Assembly (NCBI RefSeq): GCF_004016445.2 | Contig: NZ_SADT02000001.1 | Span: 911,630 to 975,629, forward strand | DNA length: 64,000 nucleotides | DNA from: Mesorhizobium sp. M2E.F.Ca.ET.219.01.1.1 | GTDB taxonomy: Bacteria > Pseudomonadota > Alphaproteobacteria > Rhizobiales > Rhizobiaceae | Direction: 5' to 3' | Part shown: piece by piece, positions 18,284 through 26,272 of the stretch | Numbering within the stretch: the first letter of the stretch is position 1 | Layout: each line of letters starts with the position of its first letter | The notes under the pieces: generated by a model | What the model was told of the DNA's origin: nothing | Seen by the model: the letters and a program-made list of their open reading frames with translations, nothing else | Database searches by the model: none | Made by a program: the position numbers and the translations under genes

Positions 18284-18955
18284 ATGCACAGACACGACCA
18301 TTCCGGGCACCATTTCGGCGAGCGCATGTTCATGCATATGGCCGGCAGATTCGGTGGCAAATTTGGTGGCAGAAGAGGCGGCGGTTTCGGTCCGTTTGGG
18401 GGCAGGGGCGGCGGCCGCGGCCCGGGCGACATGTTCCGCGCCGGCCGGATGCTCGCCGACGGCGATCTCAAGCTGATCACGCTGTCGCTGCTGGCCGATG
18501 CGCCACGCCACGGCTACGACATTATCAAGGCGCTGGAAGAGCGCACCAGCGGCGTCTACAGCCCGAGCCCGGGCGTGGTCTATCCGACGCTGACCTTCCT
18601 GGAAGAGGCGGGCTACGCGGTGTCGTCCAGCGAGGGCAACAAGAAGGTGTTTTCGATCACCGAGGCCGGCAAGGCGCATCTCGAGGAGAACCGCGAGATG
18701 ATCGACGGCGTGCTCGACCATCTCGAGCGCTTCGGTCGCAAGATGGCGGCGGCGCGCGAATGGTTCGGCTGGGGCGACGACAAGGACGAGGGGCGCCGCG
18801 GCCGTTCGGAAAAGCGCGACCAGTTCCGCGCGCTGCGACACCGCCTGCGCGCCGCGCTCGGCGACATCGCCGACGCGCCGGAAGACAAGCAGGCCGAGGC
18901 GATCAGCATCCTGGAAGATGCCGCCGAGGCGATCGAGGCCCTGGCTCGTCGCTAG
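18284..18955 (+). CDS. PadR-family transcriptional regulator
   Basis: A 223-residue protein. The PadR winged helix (about residues 60-130) shows LKLITLSLLADAPRHGYDII, SPGVVYPTLTFLEEAGYAV and KKVFSITEAGKAHLEEN. A C-terminal helical domain (about residues 130-223) mediates dimerisation in the family. Unusually, the first 55 residues are His- and Gly-rich (MHRHDHSGHHFGERMFMH, then GGKFGGRRGGGFGPFGGRGG), which could bind metal or act as a flexible tail. ATG 18284 follows AAGGAG at 6 bases. No obvious target gene is adjacent, so it may control itself and distant genes. Confidence 0.9.
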   Translation: MHRHDHSGHHFGERMFMHMAGRFGGKFGGRRGGGFGPFGGRGGGRGPGDMFRAGRMLADGDLKLITLSLLADAPRHGYDIIKALEERTSGVYSPSPGVVYPTLTFLEEAGYAVSSSEGNKKVFSITEAGKAHLEENREMIDGVLDHLERFGRKMAAAREWFGWGDDKDEGRRGRSEKRDQFRALRHRLRAALGDIADAPEDKQAEAISILEDAAEAIEALARR

Positions 18956-18989
18956 CCCATGTGTGACTGCAATTCTTCAGTTCAGTGTA

Positions 18990-19016
18990 AAAGGCCCGGA
19001 GATCCGGGCCTTTTTC
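18990..19016 (+). terminator. Rho-independent terminator after padR
   Basis: AAAGGCCCGG and CCGGGCCTTT pair around an AGAT loop and are followed by TTTTTC. The hairpin lies between the convergent padR and YiaA-like genes and could serve both. Confidence 0.85.
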
Positions 19017-19034
19017 TTGTCGATCGAGGAGCGG

Positions 19035-19295
19035 TCAATCCTTGCCGACATATTCGCTGATCAGCTTGTCGTTGCGCGCCTTCTCGATCTTGGCAGTGGT
19101 CTCGGCGGAGATGCGCTCGTCGGTGCGGTACTTGACCAGGTTCACGAGGCTGCCGGTGAGCAGGAGGACGCCCATGGCCCAGTAGCCCTTGGTCGAGAGG
19201 TCGACCGGCGCCAGCCACAGCGACAGGCCGAGCATGAAATAGGCGGCGCCCACCGACACGGTGTTGAACAGGATATAGGTCTGATTGCCGTTCAT
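19035..19295 (-). CDS. YiaA/YiaB two-helix membrane protein
   Basis: An 86-residue inner-membrane protein with two hydrophobic helices (FNTVSVGAAYFMLGLSLWL and GYWAMGVLLLTGSLVNLV), matching the yiaA/B two-helix domain (PF05360). It is followed by a charged tail (RISAETTAKIEKARNDK). It lies 41 bp downstream of the pspA-like gene on the same strand, so the two probably form an operon. A role in membrane stress together with PspA is an inference from this context. Confidence 0.85.
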   Translation of the reverse strand: MNGNQTYILFNTVSVGAAYFMLGLSLWLAPVDLSTKGYWAMGVLLLTGSLVNLVKYRTDERISAETTAKIEKARNDKLISEYVGKD

Positions 19296-19336
19296 CGTAT
19301 TGCTCCTTGGATTGATCTGTTTCGGAAATTACGGGC

Positions 19337-20014
19337 TCAGTTCAGGGATTTCAGGCGCGCCAGAACGTCCTCAGCGCGCACCTTGGTGGCCGGTCCGTGA
19401 CCTGCTTCGGCGAGGCGCTCGCGGATCGCCTCGTGACGCAGTTCACCGTCGATCTCGTCGAGGATACCGGCTTCCTCGAACGGGTCGGGGCTGTCCTTGA
19501 TGCGGGCCAGCAGCTCTTCCGCTTCGTTAATGCTTGCGGTCCGGCCGATCGAACGGTTGAGGCGCGACTGCGCCTTGCGCTCGGCATCGATCGCCCGGGC
19601 CGAGATCATGCCCTGGTTGAGATCGATGATGCGGCGATGCGCCTGTTCGACGGACAGGCGCATCCGCAAGGTCTTCTCGCCGAGGCTCTTCACGGTGGAG
19701 CGACGGACTTCGCGCTCATTCTCGAGTTCGGCGATCGCCGAGGCGCCGCCTTCGGCAAGCGCCTGGTTGTCGGCCGAAAGCGCGCTCAGCGTACGGGTTT
19801 CCAGATCGGCGATGCGGCGGTCGAGCTGGTCGAGGCTGGTCTGCTCGGCACGCTGGCGCACGATCAGCGAGGCGAGCGTCTGCTTGGCGGCGGCGAGGCC
19901 CGCCTCCGCGTCGCGGATGCGCTGCGCCAGGAGGTCGATGGCGAAACGATCCTTCAGATTGTCCTCGGCGCGAGCGCTGGCGCCGTCAAGCAATGTCTTG
20001 ATCAGGCTAAGCAT
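19337..20014 (-). CDS. PspA/IM30-family envelope-stress protein
   Basis: A 225-residue almost wholly helical protein. Long heptad-rich stretches (AQRIRDAEAGLAAAKQTLASL, DQLDRRIADLETRTLSALSA, KTLRMRLSVEQAHRRIIDL) fit the PspA/IM30 family (PF04012), which coats and repairs damaged inner membrane. ATG 20014 follows GGGAGA; the open frame upstream to 20083 runs into the operator cluster and is not likely coding. The stretch EAGILDEIDGEL near the end is family-like. It is upstream of the YiaA-like gene and divergent from a TetR gene, not the usual PspF. Confidence 0.82.
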   Translation of the reverse strand: MLSLIKTLLDGASARAEDNLKDRFAIDLLAQRIRDAEAGLAAAKQTLASLIVRQRAEQTSLDQLDRRIADLETRTLSALSADNQALAEGGASAIAELENEREVRRSTVKSLGEKTLRMRLSVEQAHRRIIDLNQGMISARAIDAERKAQSRLNRSIGRTASINEAEELLARIKDSPDPFEEAGILDEIDGELRHEAIRERLAEAGHGPATKVRAEDVLARLKSLN

Positions 20015-20034
20015 TGGGTCATCTCCCTGTTGGT

Positions 20035-20106
20035 GTGAACATTGTTCACGAAGCCAACATATCAGGAAATGAACATTGTTCAAGAACTATTTTGAACGCT
20101 GTTCAT
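20035..20106. promoter_or_regulatory. Three TetR-type operators (GAACNNTGTTC palindromes)
   Basis: Sites are GTGAACATTGTTCAC (20035-20049), TGAACATTGTTCA (20070-20082) and TTGAACGCTGTTCAT (20092-20106). The first two share a perfect core. The centre spacings are about 34 and 23 bp. They fill the gap between pspA and the divergent TetR gene, so this TetR probably represses both. Confidence 0.8.
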
Positions 20107-20185
20107 GAGGCGTCGGACATGGTAAACGCAGGCAAACAGAATGAATGTGGCAGGCCGGCCACTCGATAGAGCGACAGGAAAGAAC

Positions 20186-20827
20186 ATGGCGCTGGACAAG
20201 GAAGAAATGAGCGAGAAGGTGCTCGCCATCGCCGAGGCGCTGCTCAACGAGGGCGGCGCCGAGAACCTGAAAGCGCGCACCATCGCCGAGCAGGCCGGCA
20301 TTTCGGTCGGATCGGTCTACAACCTCTTTGCCGATCTCGACGAAGTGCACCGCGCCGTCAACATGCGGCTGCTCGACCGGCTCGGCGCGACAGGCCTCGC
20401 GGCCATGGCCGATCTCGAAGGGCAAGGGGTGACCGATGTCCAGCATCGCATCCTGGCGATGGCAGCGGCCTATGTGCGGTTCGTCGAGGCGCATCCCGGC
20501 AGCTGGCCGGCGGTGCTTGCCTTCAACCGCCGGCGCGCGACGCGGCCGGGCCCCGACGCCTATGACGCGCTGCTCGACGAGTTGTTCGAAATCGTCGCCG
20601 GCGTGCTCAAGGCCGGAGACTTCGGCCTCGACGACAAGCGCCGCGCGCTTGCGGCGCGGACCTTGTGGTCAAGCGTGCATGGCATCGTGACCAGCGGCTA
20701 TGTGGCGAATTCGGACAGCCGCCAGGCCGAGGAGATCTGGCATCAGGTCGAGCTGCTGGTCGGCGTCTTCGTCAAGGGACTGGAACACGGCGGCGCATTC
20801 GCGCATGCTGAGACAAAGCCAGCGTGA
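20186..20827 (+). CDS. TetR/AcrR-family regulator, likely repressor of the pspA-yiaA pair
   Basis: A 213-residue protein. The N-terminal helix-turn-helix reads LKARTIAEQAGISVGSVYNLFADLDEV (helices 2-3, about residues 30-57), a clear TetR signature. The C-terminal ligand domain includes WSSVHGIVTSGY, which resembles the WHG-type effector domain. ATG 20186 follows AGGAAAG; translation from ATG 20141 is possible but less supported. The three palindromes beside the divergent pspA-like gene make it the likely local repressor. The inducing ligand is unknown. Confidence 0.85.
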   Translation: MALDKEEMSEKVLAIAEALLNEGGAENLKARTIAEQAGISVGSVYNLFADLDEVHRAVNMRLLDRLGATGLAAMADLEGQGVTDVQHRILAMAAAYVRFVEAHPGSWPAVLAFNRRRATRPGPDAYDALLDELFEIVAGVLKAGDFGLDDKRRALAARTLWSSVHGIVTSGYVANSDSRQAEEIWHQVELLVGVFVKGLEHGGAFAHAETKPA

Positions 20828-20894
20828 AAAGGGGCCAGCGTGAACAAGGGGCGCCGCGATTTCCTGGTGTCCGCTGAAATGGGAGTTTTGAAAA

Positions 20895-21188
20895 ATGTCT
20901 TTTCTGAAGAAGCTTTTTGGCGGCGGCGGTGGCGAGGCAACGGAAGCCGGCAGCGCCAAGCCGGCCAAGCAGGTCGAGCACAAGGGCTTCCTGATCAGCG
21001 CGACGCCCTACAAGGCCGAGGGCCAGTACCAGACCTGCGGCGTCGTCTCGAAGGAAGTCGACGGCGTGCTGAAGGAGCACCGCTTCATCCGCGCCGACCG
21101 CTTCGCCGGGCTGGACGACGCCGTCGACATCTCGATCAAGAAGGGCATACAGCTGGTCGACGAGCAGGGCGAGAAGATGTTCGGCTAG
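20895..21188 (+). CDS. HlyU-family protein
   Basis: A 97-residue protein. After a Gly-rich N-terminus (MSFLKKLFGGGGGE), the segments EHKGFLISATPYKAEGQYQTCGV, HRFIRADRFAGLDDAV and the terminal IKKGIQLVDEQGEKMF match the HlyU family (PF10115). In Vibrio, HlyU activates haemolysin genes; alphaproteobacterial members are mostly uncharacterised. It lies 67 bp after the TetR gene on the same strand and may be cotranscribed. Confidence 0.88.
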   Translation: MSFLKKLFGGGGGEATEAGSAKPAKQVEHKGFLISATPYKAEGQYQTCGVVSKEVDGVLKEHRFIRADRFAGLDDAVDISIKKGIQLVDEQGEKMFG

Positions 21189-21211
21189 CCGCCGCGGTCC
21201 TTTTTGCCCTC

Positions 21212-22144
21212 TCAGAACGCGACCTTGTCGCCGCCCTTGAGCTGCAGGATCTGGCGCGCTTCGTCAGGCGTGGCGATCGAGGCGCCGAGGCCTTCGATGA
21301 TCTGGCGCACCTTGGTCACCTGTTCGGCGCTGGAGCGGGCGAGCTTGCCCTTGCCGATCCACAGCGAATCCTCGAGCCCCACGCGCACATTGCCGCCGAG
21401 CGCGATCGCCTGTGTGGCGATGGGCAATTGATGACGGCCGGCGCCGAGCACCGACCAGTGATAGTCGTTGCCGAACAGGCGGTCGGCGGTGCGTTTCATA
21501 TGGGCGACGTCTTCCGGATGCGTGCCGATGCCGCCGAGGATGCCGAACACGCTCTGGACGAAGAACGGCGCCTTCACCAGGCCGCGCTCGACGAAATGCG
21601 CCAGCGTGTAGAGATGGCCGATGTCGTAGCACTCGATCTCGAAGCGCGTGCCGTTGTCGGCGCAGGTGCGCAATATGTGCTCGATGTCGCCGAAGGTGTT
21701 GCGGAAGATGCGGTCGCGCGAGGATTCGAGATAGGGCCGCTCCCAGTCATGCTCGAAGGTCCTGAACCGCTCCAGCATCGGGAACAGCGCGAAATTCATC
21801 GAGCCCATGTTGAGCGAGGCGACTTCCGGAGCGAACACTTTGGCCGGCCTGACACGCTCCTCTACGCTCATCGTCGCCGCACCCCCGGTGGTGATGTTGA
21901 CGACGCAGTTGGAGCGCTGCTTGATGACCTGCAGGAAGGGGGCAAACGCTTCGGTCGACTGGTCGGGGCGTCCATCGACCGGATTGCGGGCGTGAAGGTG
22001 GACGATCGCAGCACCCGCCTCGGCCGCCTCGATTGCGGCGGTGGCGATCTCCTGCGCCGTCACCGGCAGATGCGGCGACATCGATGGCGTGTGGATCGAG
22101 CCGGTTACGGCGCAGGTGATGATGATCTTGTTCTGGTTCGCCAC
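21212..22144 (-). CDS. Beta-keto acid cleavage enzyme (BKACE, DUF849 family)
   Basis: A 310-residue TIM-barrel protein. IIITCAVTGSIHTPSMSPHLPVT at the start, AAIVHLHARNP (metal-binding His pair) and NITTGGAATM are the diagnostic blocks of the BKACE family (PF05853), whose founding member is 3-keto-5-aminohexanoate cleavage enzyme (Kce). The enzymes use zinc to cleave a beta-keto acid with acetyl-CoA. Substrates vary widely and cannot be read from the sequence. It is the last gene of the ABC importer operon, 21 bp after the permease, so it probably acts on a product of the imported compound. Confidence 0.9.
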   Translation of the reverse strand: MANQNKIIITCAVTGSIHTPSMSPHLPVTAQEIATAAIEAAEAGAAIVHLHARNPVDGRPDQSTEAFAPFLQVIKQRSNCVVNITTGGAATMSVEERVRPAKVFAPEVASLNMGSMNFALFPMLERFRTFEHDWERPYLESSRDRIFRNTFGDIEHILRTCADNGTRFEIECYDIGHLYTLAHFVERGLVKAPFFVQSVFGILGGIGTHPEDVAHMKRTADRLFGNDYHWSVLGAGRHQLPIATQAIALGGNVRVGLEDSLWIGKGKLARSSAEQVTKVRQIIEGLGASIATPDEARQILQLKGGDKVAF

Positions 22145-22165
22145 TTATGATCCTCGATCTCTTCT

Positions 22166-22996
22166 CTATTTGACCGCGCCTTGCGTGATGCCGGAAATGA
22201 ACTGCTTCGACAGCACGATATAGAGCAGCGTAATCGGCAGCGCCGCCAGTGTCAGCCCGGTGAACAGCACCCCCCAGTCGGTGGTGAATTCGCCGACGAA
22301 CACGGTCAGCCCTTGCGGCAGTGTCTTCAAATTGTCGGAGGTGATCAGGACCAGGGGGAAGAAAAAGTCGTTCCAGATCGGCACCGCGTTCTGGATCGCG
22401 ACGATCACCAGCGCCGGCCGCGCCAGCGGCAGCATGATCGACCACATGATGCGAAGCTCGCTGGCGCCATCCATGCGCGCGGATTCCTCCAGCTCGCGCG
22501 GCAGGGTGCGCAGGAAGCCGGTCATGATGAAGACGGCCGAGGGAATGCCCATCGCCACATAGACCAGAACCAGCCCGAGATAGCTGTCGACGAGGCCGAG
22601 CGTGTCCAACTGGATGAACAGCGGGATGATCGCGAGCTTCAGGGGTACCGTCATGCCGCTGAGGAAGAACATCAGCACCAGCGAGCTCAACCGGAACCGG
22701 TAGCGGGCGATGGCGTAGCCGGCGAGCGTGCTGAACAGCAGGATCAGCGCGACCGAAGCAGCGGTGATGCCGACCGAATTCGCCAGATAGCGGACGAAAT
22801 TGGTCTCAGTCCACACCTTTTCAAGATTGGCGGTCGAGAAATGCGTCGGCAGCGACAGCGGCGAGGAAAAGATCTCGGCGTTGGTCTTGAATGACGACGC
22901 CACCATGACGAACAGAGGATAGATCATGATGACGGCATTGACCGCCAGCAGGAGCTGGATGGCGCCGTTCCTGATCGTCTCGCCGCGATCCCGCAT
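22166..22996 (-). CDS. Carbohydrate ABC transporter permease (MalG-like)
   Basis: A 276-residue inner-membrane permease of the CUT1 sugar importer class. Six hydrophobic segments are visible, and the cytoplasmic EAA loop is seen as LEESARMDGASELRIMWSIMLPLARP. ATG 22996 overlaps the stop codon of the upstream permease (ATGA), showing translational coupling. No ATP-binding subunit is encoded in the window; in such cases a shared ATPase elsewhere (MsmX/UgpC type) is usual. Confidence 0.92.
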   Translation of the reverse strand: MRDRGETIRNGAIQLLLAVNAVIMIYPLFVMVASSFKTNAEIFSSPLSLPTHFSTANLEKVWTETNFVRYLANSVGITAASVALILLFSTLAGYAIARYRFRLSSLVLMFFLSGMTVPLKLAIIPLFIQLDTLGLVDSYLGLVLVYVAMGIPSAVFIMTGFLRTLPRELEESARMDGASELRIMWSIMLPLARPALVIVAIQNAVPIWNDFFFPLVLITSDNLKTLPQGLTVFVGEFTTDWGVLFTGLTLAALPITLLYIVLSKQFISGITQGAVK

Positions 22997-23931
22997 CACT
23001 GCTCGATCTCGCGGCGGCGCAGATAACGCAAAGCGATTGCCGTGACTCCGGCGACGAAGACGAACATCAGCACCGCCAGCGCGCTGCCCTGGCCGAAATC
23101 CTGGATGCCGGTGGTCGTGCTGCCGAAGGCCGTGCGGTAGAAATAGAGGCCGAGCACGTCGGTCGAGCCGCCCGGCGAGCCGGTCAGGCCGGCCATGACG
23201 TAAGGGATCTCGAACCAGTTGAAGCTGCCGATGAAGGTCAGGATGGTCACGATCGTGACGCTCGGCGCGATCAACGGCCAGACGATCTTCGTCATCAGCG
23301 CGTAGTCGCCGGCGCCGTCGAGGCGGGCGGCTTCCAGCACGTCCTTGCTGATGCGCTGCATGCCGGCAAGCAGCACCAGTGTGGGAAAGCCGAGCCAGTG
23401 CCAGATGTTGGCGAAGAGGATGCTGCCGAGGGCGGTGTTCTCGTTGCCCAGCCATGGAATGGCGCCGATGCCGACCAGGCCGAGCAGCTGGTTCACCAGC
23501 CCGAACAGCGGATGCAGGAACAGCTTCCACAGGAAGCCGACGATCACCGCCGACAGCACCACCGGCAGGAAGACGATGACCTGATGGATGCGGTGTCCCG
23601 GCAGCGCCTTGAGCAGCGCAAAGGCGATCAGGAAGGCGGTGCCATTCTCGAACAGCATCAGCGCCAGGAAGGCGATGACATTGTGCTTGAACGCATTCCA
23701 GGTCCAGTCGCTGTACGGCTTTTCGAACAGCACCTGGCGGAAGTTTTCAAGCCCGATGAAACCCGAAGGCCGCAAGCCGTTGAATTCATAGAAGGCGAAG
23801 CGGAAAGCCGACAAAAGCGGCCACAGCACGAACAGCACCATGACCAGCAGCGCCGGCGTCAGCAGCGCGGCAATCCAGAGCGACCGGCGCCACGGAAAAG
23901 CTCTTTCGCTGTGGCGCCAGCCTTCTGCCAT
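22996..23931 (-). CDS. Carbohydrate ABC transporter permease (MalF-like)
   Basis: A 311-residue permease, partner of the downstream MalG-like subunit. The N-terminal helix LWIAALLTPALLVMVLFVLW is followed by the usual periplasmic loop (FNGLRPSGFIGLENFRQVL), which is typical of CUT1 MalF-like proteins, and the EAA loop is LEAARLDGAGDYALMTKIVWP. It starts 1 base after the solute-binding protein stop codon and overlaps the next permease by 1 base, so the three are one operon. Confidence 0.92.
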   Translation of the reverse strand: MAEGWRHSERAFPWRRSLWIAALLTPALLVMVLFVLWPLLSAFRFAFYEFNGLRPSGFIGLENFRQVLFEKPYSDWTWNAFKHNVIAFLALMLFENGTAFLIAFALLKALPGHRIHQVIVFLPVVLSAVIVGFLWKLFLHPLFGLVNQLLGLVGIGAIPWLGNENTALGSILFANIWHWLGFPTLVLLAGMQRISKDVLEAARLDGAGDYALMTKIVWPLIAPSVTIVTILTFIGSFNWFEIPYVMAGLTGSPGGSTDVLGLYFYRTAFGSTTTGIQDFGQGSALAVLMFVFVAGVTAIALRYLRRREIEQ

Positions 23932-23932
23932 C

Positions 23933-25183
23933 TCATTTGCCCTGGAACGGCTTATACCATTTGGCGAGGCCGTCGGTGAGGTCGGCGGCGAGCTGGTCCG
24001 GCGTGATCGACCCAGACATCATCTTGGTGATGTCGCCCTGCAGCAGTTCCGATCCCGTCGGCTTTTCGAAGCGGAAATAGACGACATTGATATGCGGCAT
24101 CGCCGTCTCGTTCAACTTGGCGACATGCGAGAGCAGCTCGTCCTTGATGACCACGCCCTTGATCGGCGAGATGTTGCCGAGAAGTGCTGAGAACTTGTCG
24201 CCGAACTCCTTGGTGCCCATCCATTTGACCAGCTTGAGCGCCGCTTCCTTGTTGGCCGACTTGGAATTGACCGCATAGCCGCCGTCGAAGAATTTTGTCG
24301 CTTGCGGCGTGTCGCCGGCCTTGGCCAGCGGCGGGGCGACGAAGTCCATGTTGATGGCAGGGTTCTGCGACCGGTAGGTGGCGATGTCGAAGCTGCCGCC
24401 GGCGAGCATCGCCGCCTTGCCGCTCAGGAACAGCTGGCCGGCCGTCTCGTAGTCGATGCCTTCGAAGCCCTCAGGCATGTAGGGACGCAATTCGAGCAGC
24501 TTGCCGAGTGCGGCGACATAGCGCGGATCCTTGAAGGTGGTCTTGCCGCTGGTCAGGTCGCTGACGAAGTCCTGGCCCAGGAACGGGTTGGTGAAGATGG
24601 CCACGAACATCTCGTTGAACCAGCTGGTACCCATGCCGTTGGCCAAGGGATAGATGCCCTTCTCCTTCATCGCCTTGCTGACGGTGATGAACTCATCCCA
24701 GGTGGTCGGCGGCGTCAGGCCGGCCTTGGCGAAGACGTCCTTATTGATGAACAGGCCGAGCGTCTGCGAGGCGAAGGGCAGCGAATAGACCCTCTTGTCG
24801 GCGCGATAGGTGCCGGACACCAGCGCATCCGCCGGCTGGTTGGCGAGCGACGGCACGGTCGCCATGTCGAGCGGCTCGAAATAGCCGGCCTTCACGAACT
24901 GCTCGAGCCAGCCATAGGCGTGGGTGTGGATGACGTCTCCGCCCTTGCCGCCGGCCAAGGCGGTCGAGACGATGGTCGGATAGTTCTCGTCCGGGAAGGA
25001 TTCGAACTTCACGTGGATGTCCGGATTGGCCTTGGTGAAGTCGGCGAAAAGCTCGTTGTAGGCGGCCTTGTCTTCCTGGCGCCAGGTCCAGAACGAGATG
25101 TCGGTGGCGTGCGCCAGACTTGTTGCAAATCCCCACGCGAAAGAGGCGGCCGCGAGGGCCAGGCCGATCCTTCTCCTGCTCAT
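23933..25183 (-). CDS. ABC transporter sugar-binding protein (CUT1 type)
   Basis: A 416-residue periplasmic binding protein. The signal peptide (RRIGLALAAASFAWGFATSLAHA) ends before TDISFWTWRQEDKAAYNEL. The family pattern continues with GGKGGDVIHTHAYGWLEQFVKAG and a C-terminal half with many aromatic residues that usually stack on sugar rings. It is the first gene of the importer operon, with the divergent kinase gene on the other side of a palindromic operator. The sugar is unknown; a kinase and SIS protein nearby hint at an amino sugar or its derivative. Confidence 0.92.
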   Translation of the reverse strand: MSRRRIGLALAAASFAWGFATSLAHATDISFWTWRQEDKAAYNELFADFTKANPDIHVKFESFPDENYPTIVSTALAGGKGGDVIHTHAYGWLEQFVKAGYFEPLDMATVPSLANQPADALVSGTYRADKRVYSLPFASQTLGLFINKDVFAKAGLTPPTTWDEFITVSKAMKEKGIYPLANGMGTSWFNEMFVAIFTNPFLGQDFVSDLTSGKTTFKDPRYVAALGKLLELRPYMPEGFEGIDYETAGQLFLSGKAAMLAGGSFDIATYRSQNPAINMDFVAPPLAKAGDTPQATKFFDGGYAVNSKSANKEAALKLVKWMGTKEFGDKFSALLGNISPIKGVVIKDELLSHVAKLNETAMPHINVVYFRFEKPTGSELLQGDITKMMSGSITPDQLAADLTDGLAKWYKPFQGK

Positions 25184-25259
25184 CTTGCTGATCTCCCATT
25201 CCGCGCTTCATGCGCTTTGACGCGATTGGTCAAATCATAGTTCTTGCCGTCTGAAAAGA

Positions 25260-25282
25260 TAGTTTGTAAAGTTTCCTAACTA
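25260..25282. promoter_or_regulatory. 23-bp palindrome, candidate ROK-regulator operator
   Basis: TAGTT at the left and AACTA at the right frame an AAAGTTT centre; 17 or more of 23 positions obey dyad symmetry (25260-25282). It lies between the divergent importer operon (start 25183) and the kinase gene (start 25333). NagC/XylR-like ROK proteins bind AT-rich palindromes of this kind. The ROK gene at 27449 is the natural candidate. Confidence 0.6.
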
Positions 25283-25332
25283 ACGTGATTGCGGCACAGC
25301 GCGAAGCTTCGGCGGCGTGTTTGGCGAAGGGA

Positions 25333-26250
25333 ATGTTCGTGGGTCAGAACCTGCTGGTCGGCGTGGACATAGGCGGCACCAAGACGCGTATCATGGGGCG
25401 TCGCGGGAGCAGCGCGCTGTTCGACAAGACGGTCGTGACCGACGAATGGCGGATCCGCCAGATGGAGGCCGACGCGCTGAAGCTGGCGGCCATCGTCATG
25501 GATCTGTGCGGCGGTTCGGCGCCGGCGGCGATAGCCGTCGGCGCGCATGGCTGCGACACCGATGAGCAATGCCTGCGCTTCCAGGCGCTGCTGTCGGCCA
25601 ATCTGAAAACGAGTGTGCGCGTGGTCAACGATGCCGAGCTGATGGTGCCCGCCGCCGGCTATGATGACGGCATCGGCGTCGTGGCCGGCACCGGTTCGAT
25701 CGCGGTCGCGCGCACAGCCGAGGGCAAGATGCTTGCCGCCGGCGGCTGGGGCTGGATCCTGGGCGATGAAGGGAGCGCCGCGGCCCTGGTGCGCGAAGCC
25801 GCCAAGGCGATCCGTCGCGCGCTCGATCGCGGCCAGGAAGGCGATCCGCTGATTGCCGCGCTGATGCGCGAGATCGGAACCGACGACCAGACCAAGCTCG
25901 GCATATTGCTCAACGAGACGAGGGGCGCCGCGGCCTGGGGCCGCTATGCCAACGCCGTCTTCGACGCCGCGAACGCCGGTTCGCCGCTCGCTTCGCGCGT
26001 CATCAAGGAAGGCGGCGAGGGGCTCGCGGCGCTTGTGCAATTGCTGATCGAACGCGGCGCCAATGCGTCGCTGGTCGTCGCCGGCGGCGGCGTCATTGCC
26101 GAGCAGCCGATGCTGATGGAAGCTTTCGTCAGGGCGATGGCATCGGTGTCGCCAACGAGCCGCGTGGTCCTGCTGCGCGAGCCGCCGGTGATCGGCGCGG
26201 TGGCTTTGGCTGGGCGCCTTGTCGCGGGCAAGAAGCGCGGCAACGGCTGA
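25333..26250 (+). CDS. BadF/BadG-type sugar kinase (N-acetylglucosamine kinase-like)
   Basis: A 305-residue protein of the ASKHA fold. The phosphate-1 loop is LVGVDIGGTKTRI, the phosphate-2 region is IGVVAGTGSIAVA, and GGWGWILGDEGSAAALVREA is typical of the BadF/BadG/BcrA/BcrD family (PF01869), which includes N-acetylglucosamine and glucosamine kinases. The start is uncertain: ATG 25333 touches its GAAGGGA motif, while GTG 25339 has a better 6-base spacing. It is followed after 22 bp by the SIS gene. It probably phosphorylates the sugar brought in by the divergent ABC importer. Confidence 0.85.
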   Translation: MFVGQNLLVGVDIGGTKTRIMGRRGSSALFDKTVVTDEWRIRQMEADALKLAAIVMDLCGGSAPAAIAVGAHGCDTDEQCLRFQALLSANLKTSVRVVNDAELMVPAAGYDDGIGVVAGTGSIAVARTAEGKMLAAGGWGWILGDEGSAAALVREAAKAIRRALDRGQEGDPLIAALMREIGTDDQTKLGILLNETRGAAAWGRYANAVFDAANAGSPLASRVIKEGGEGLAALVQLLIERGANASLVVAGGGVIAEQPMLMEAFVRAMASVSPTSRVVLLREPPVIGAVALAGRLVAGKKRGNG

Positions 26251-26272
26251 GGGCGGATCAAGGAGCATTGAC

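Noticed and set aside
20840-22150. 436-codon plus-strand frame across hlyU and the BKACE gene
   Set aside because: It overlaps two well-supported genes in wrong frame or strand and has no recognisable domain.
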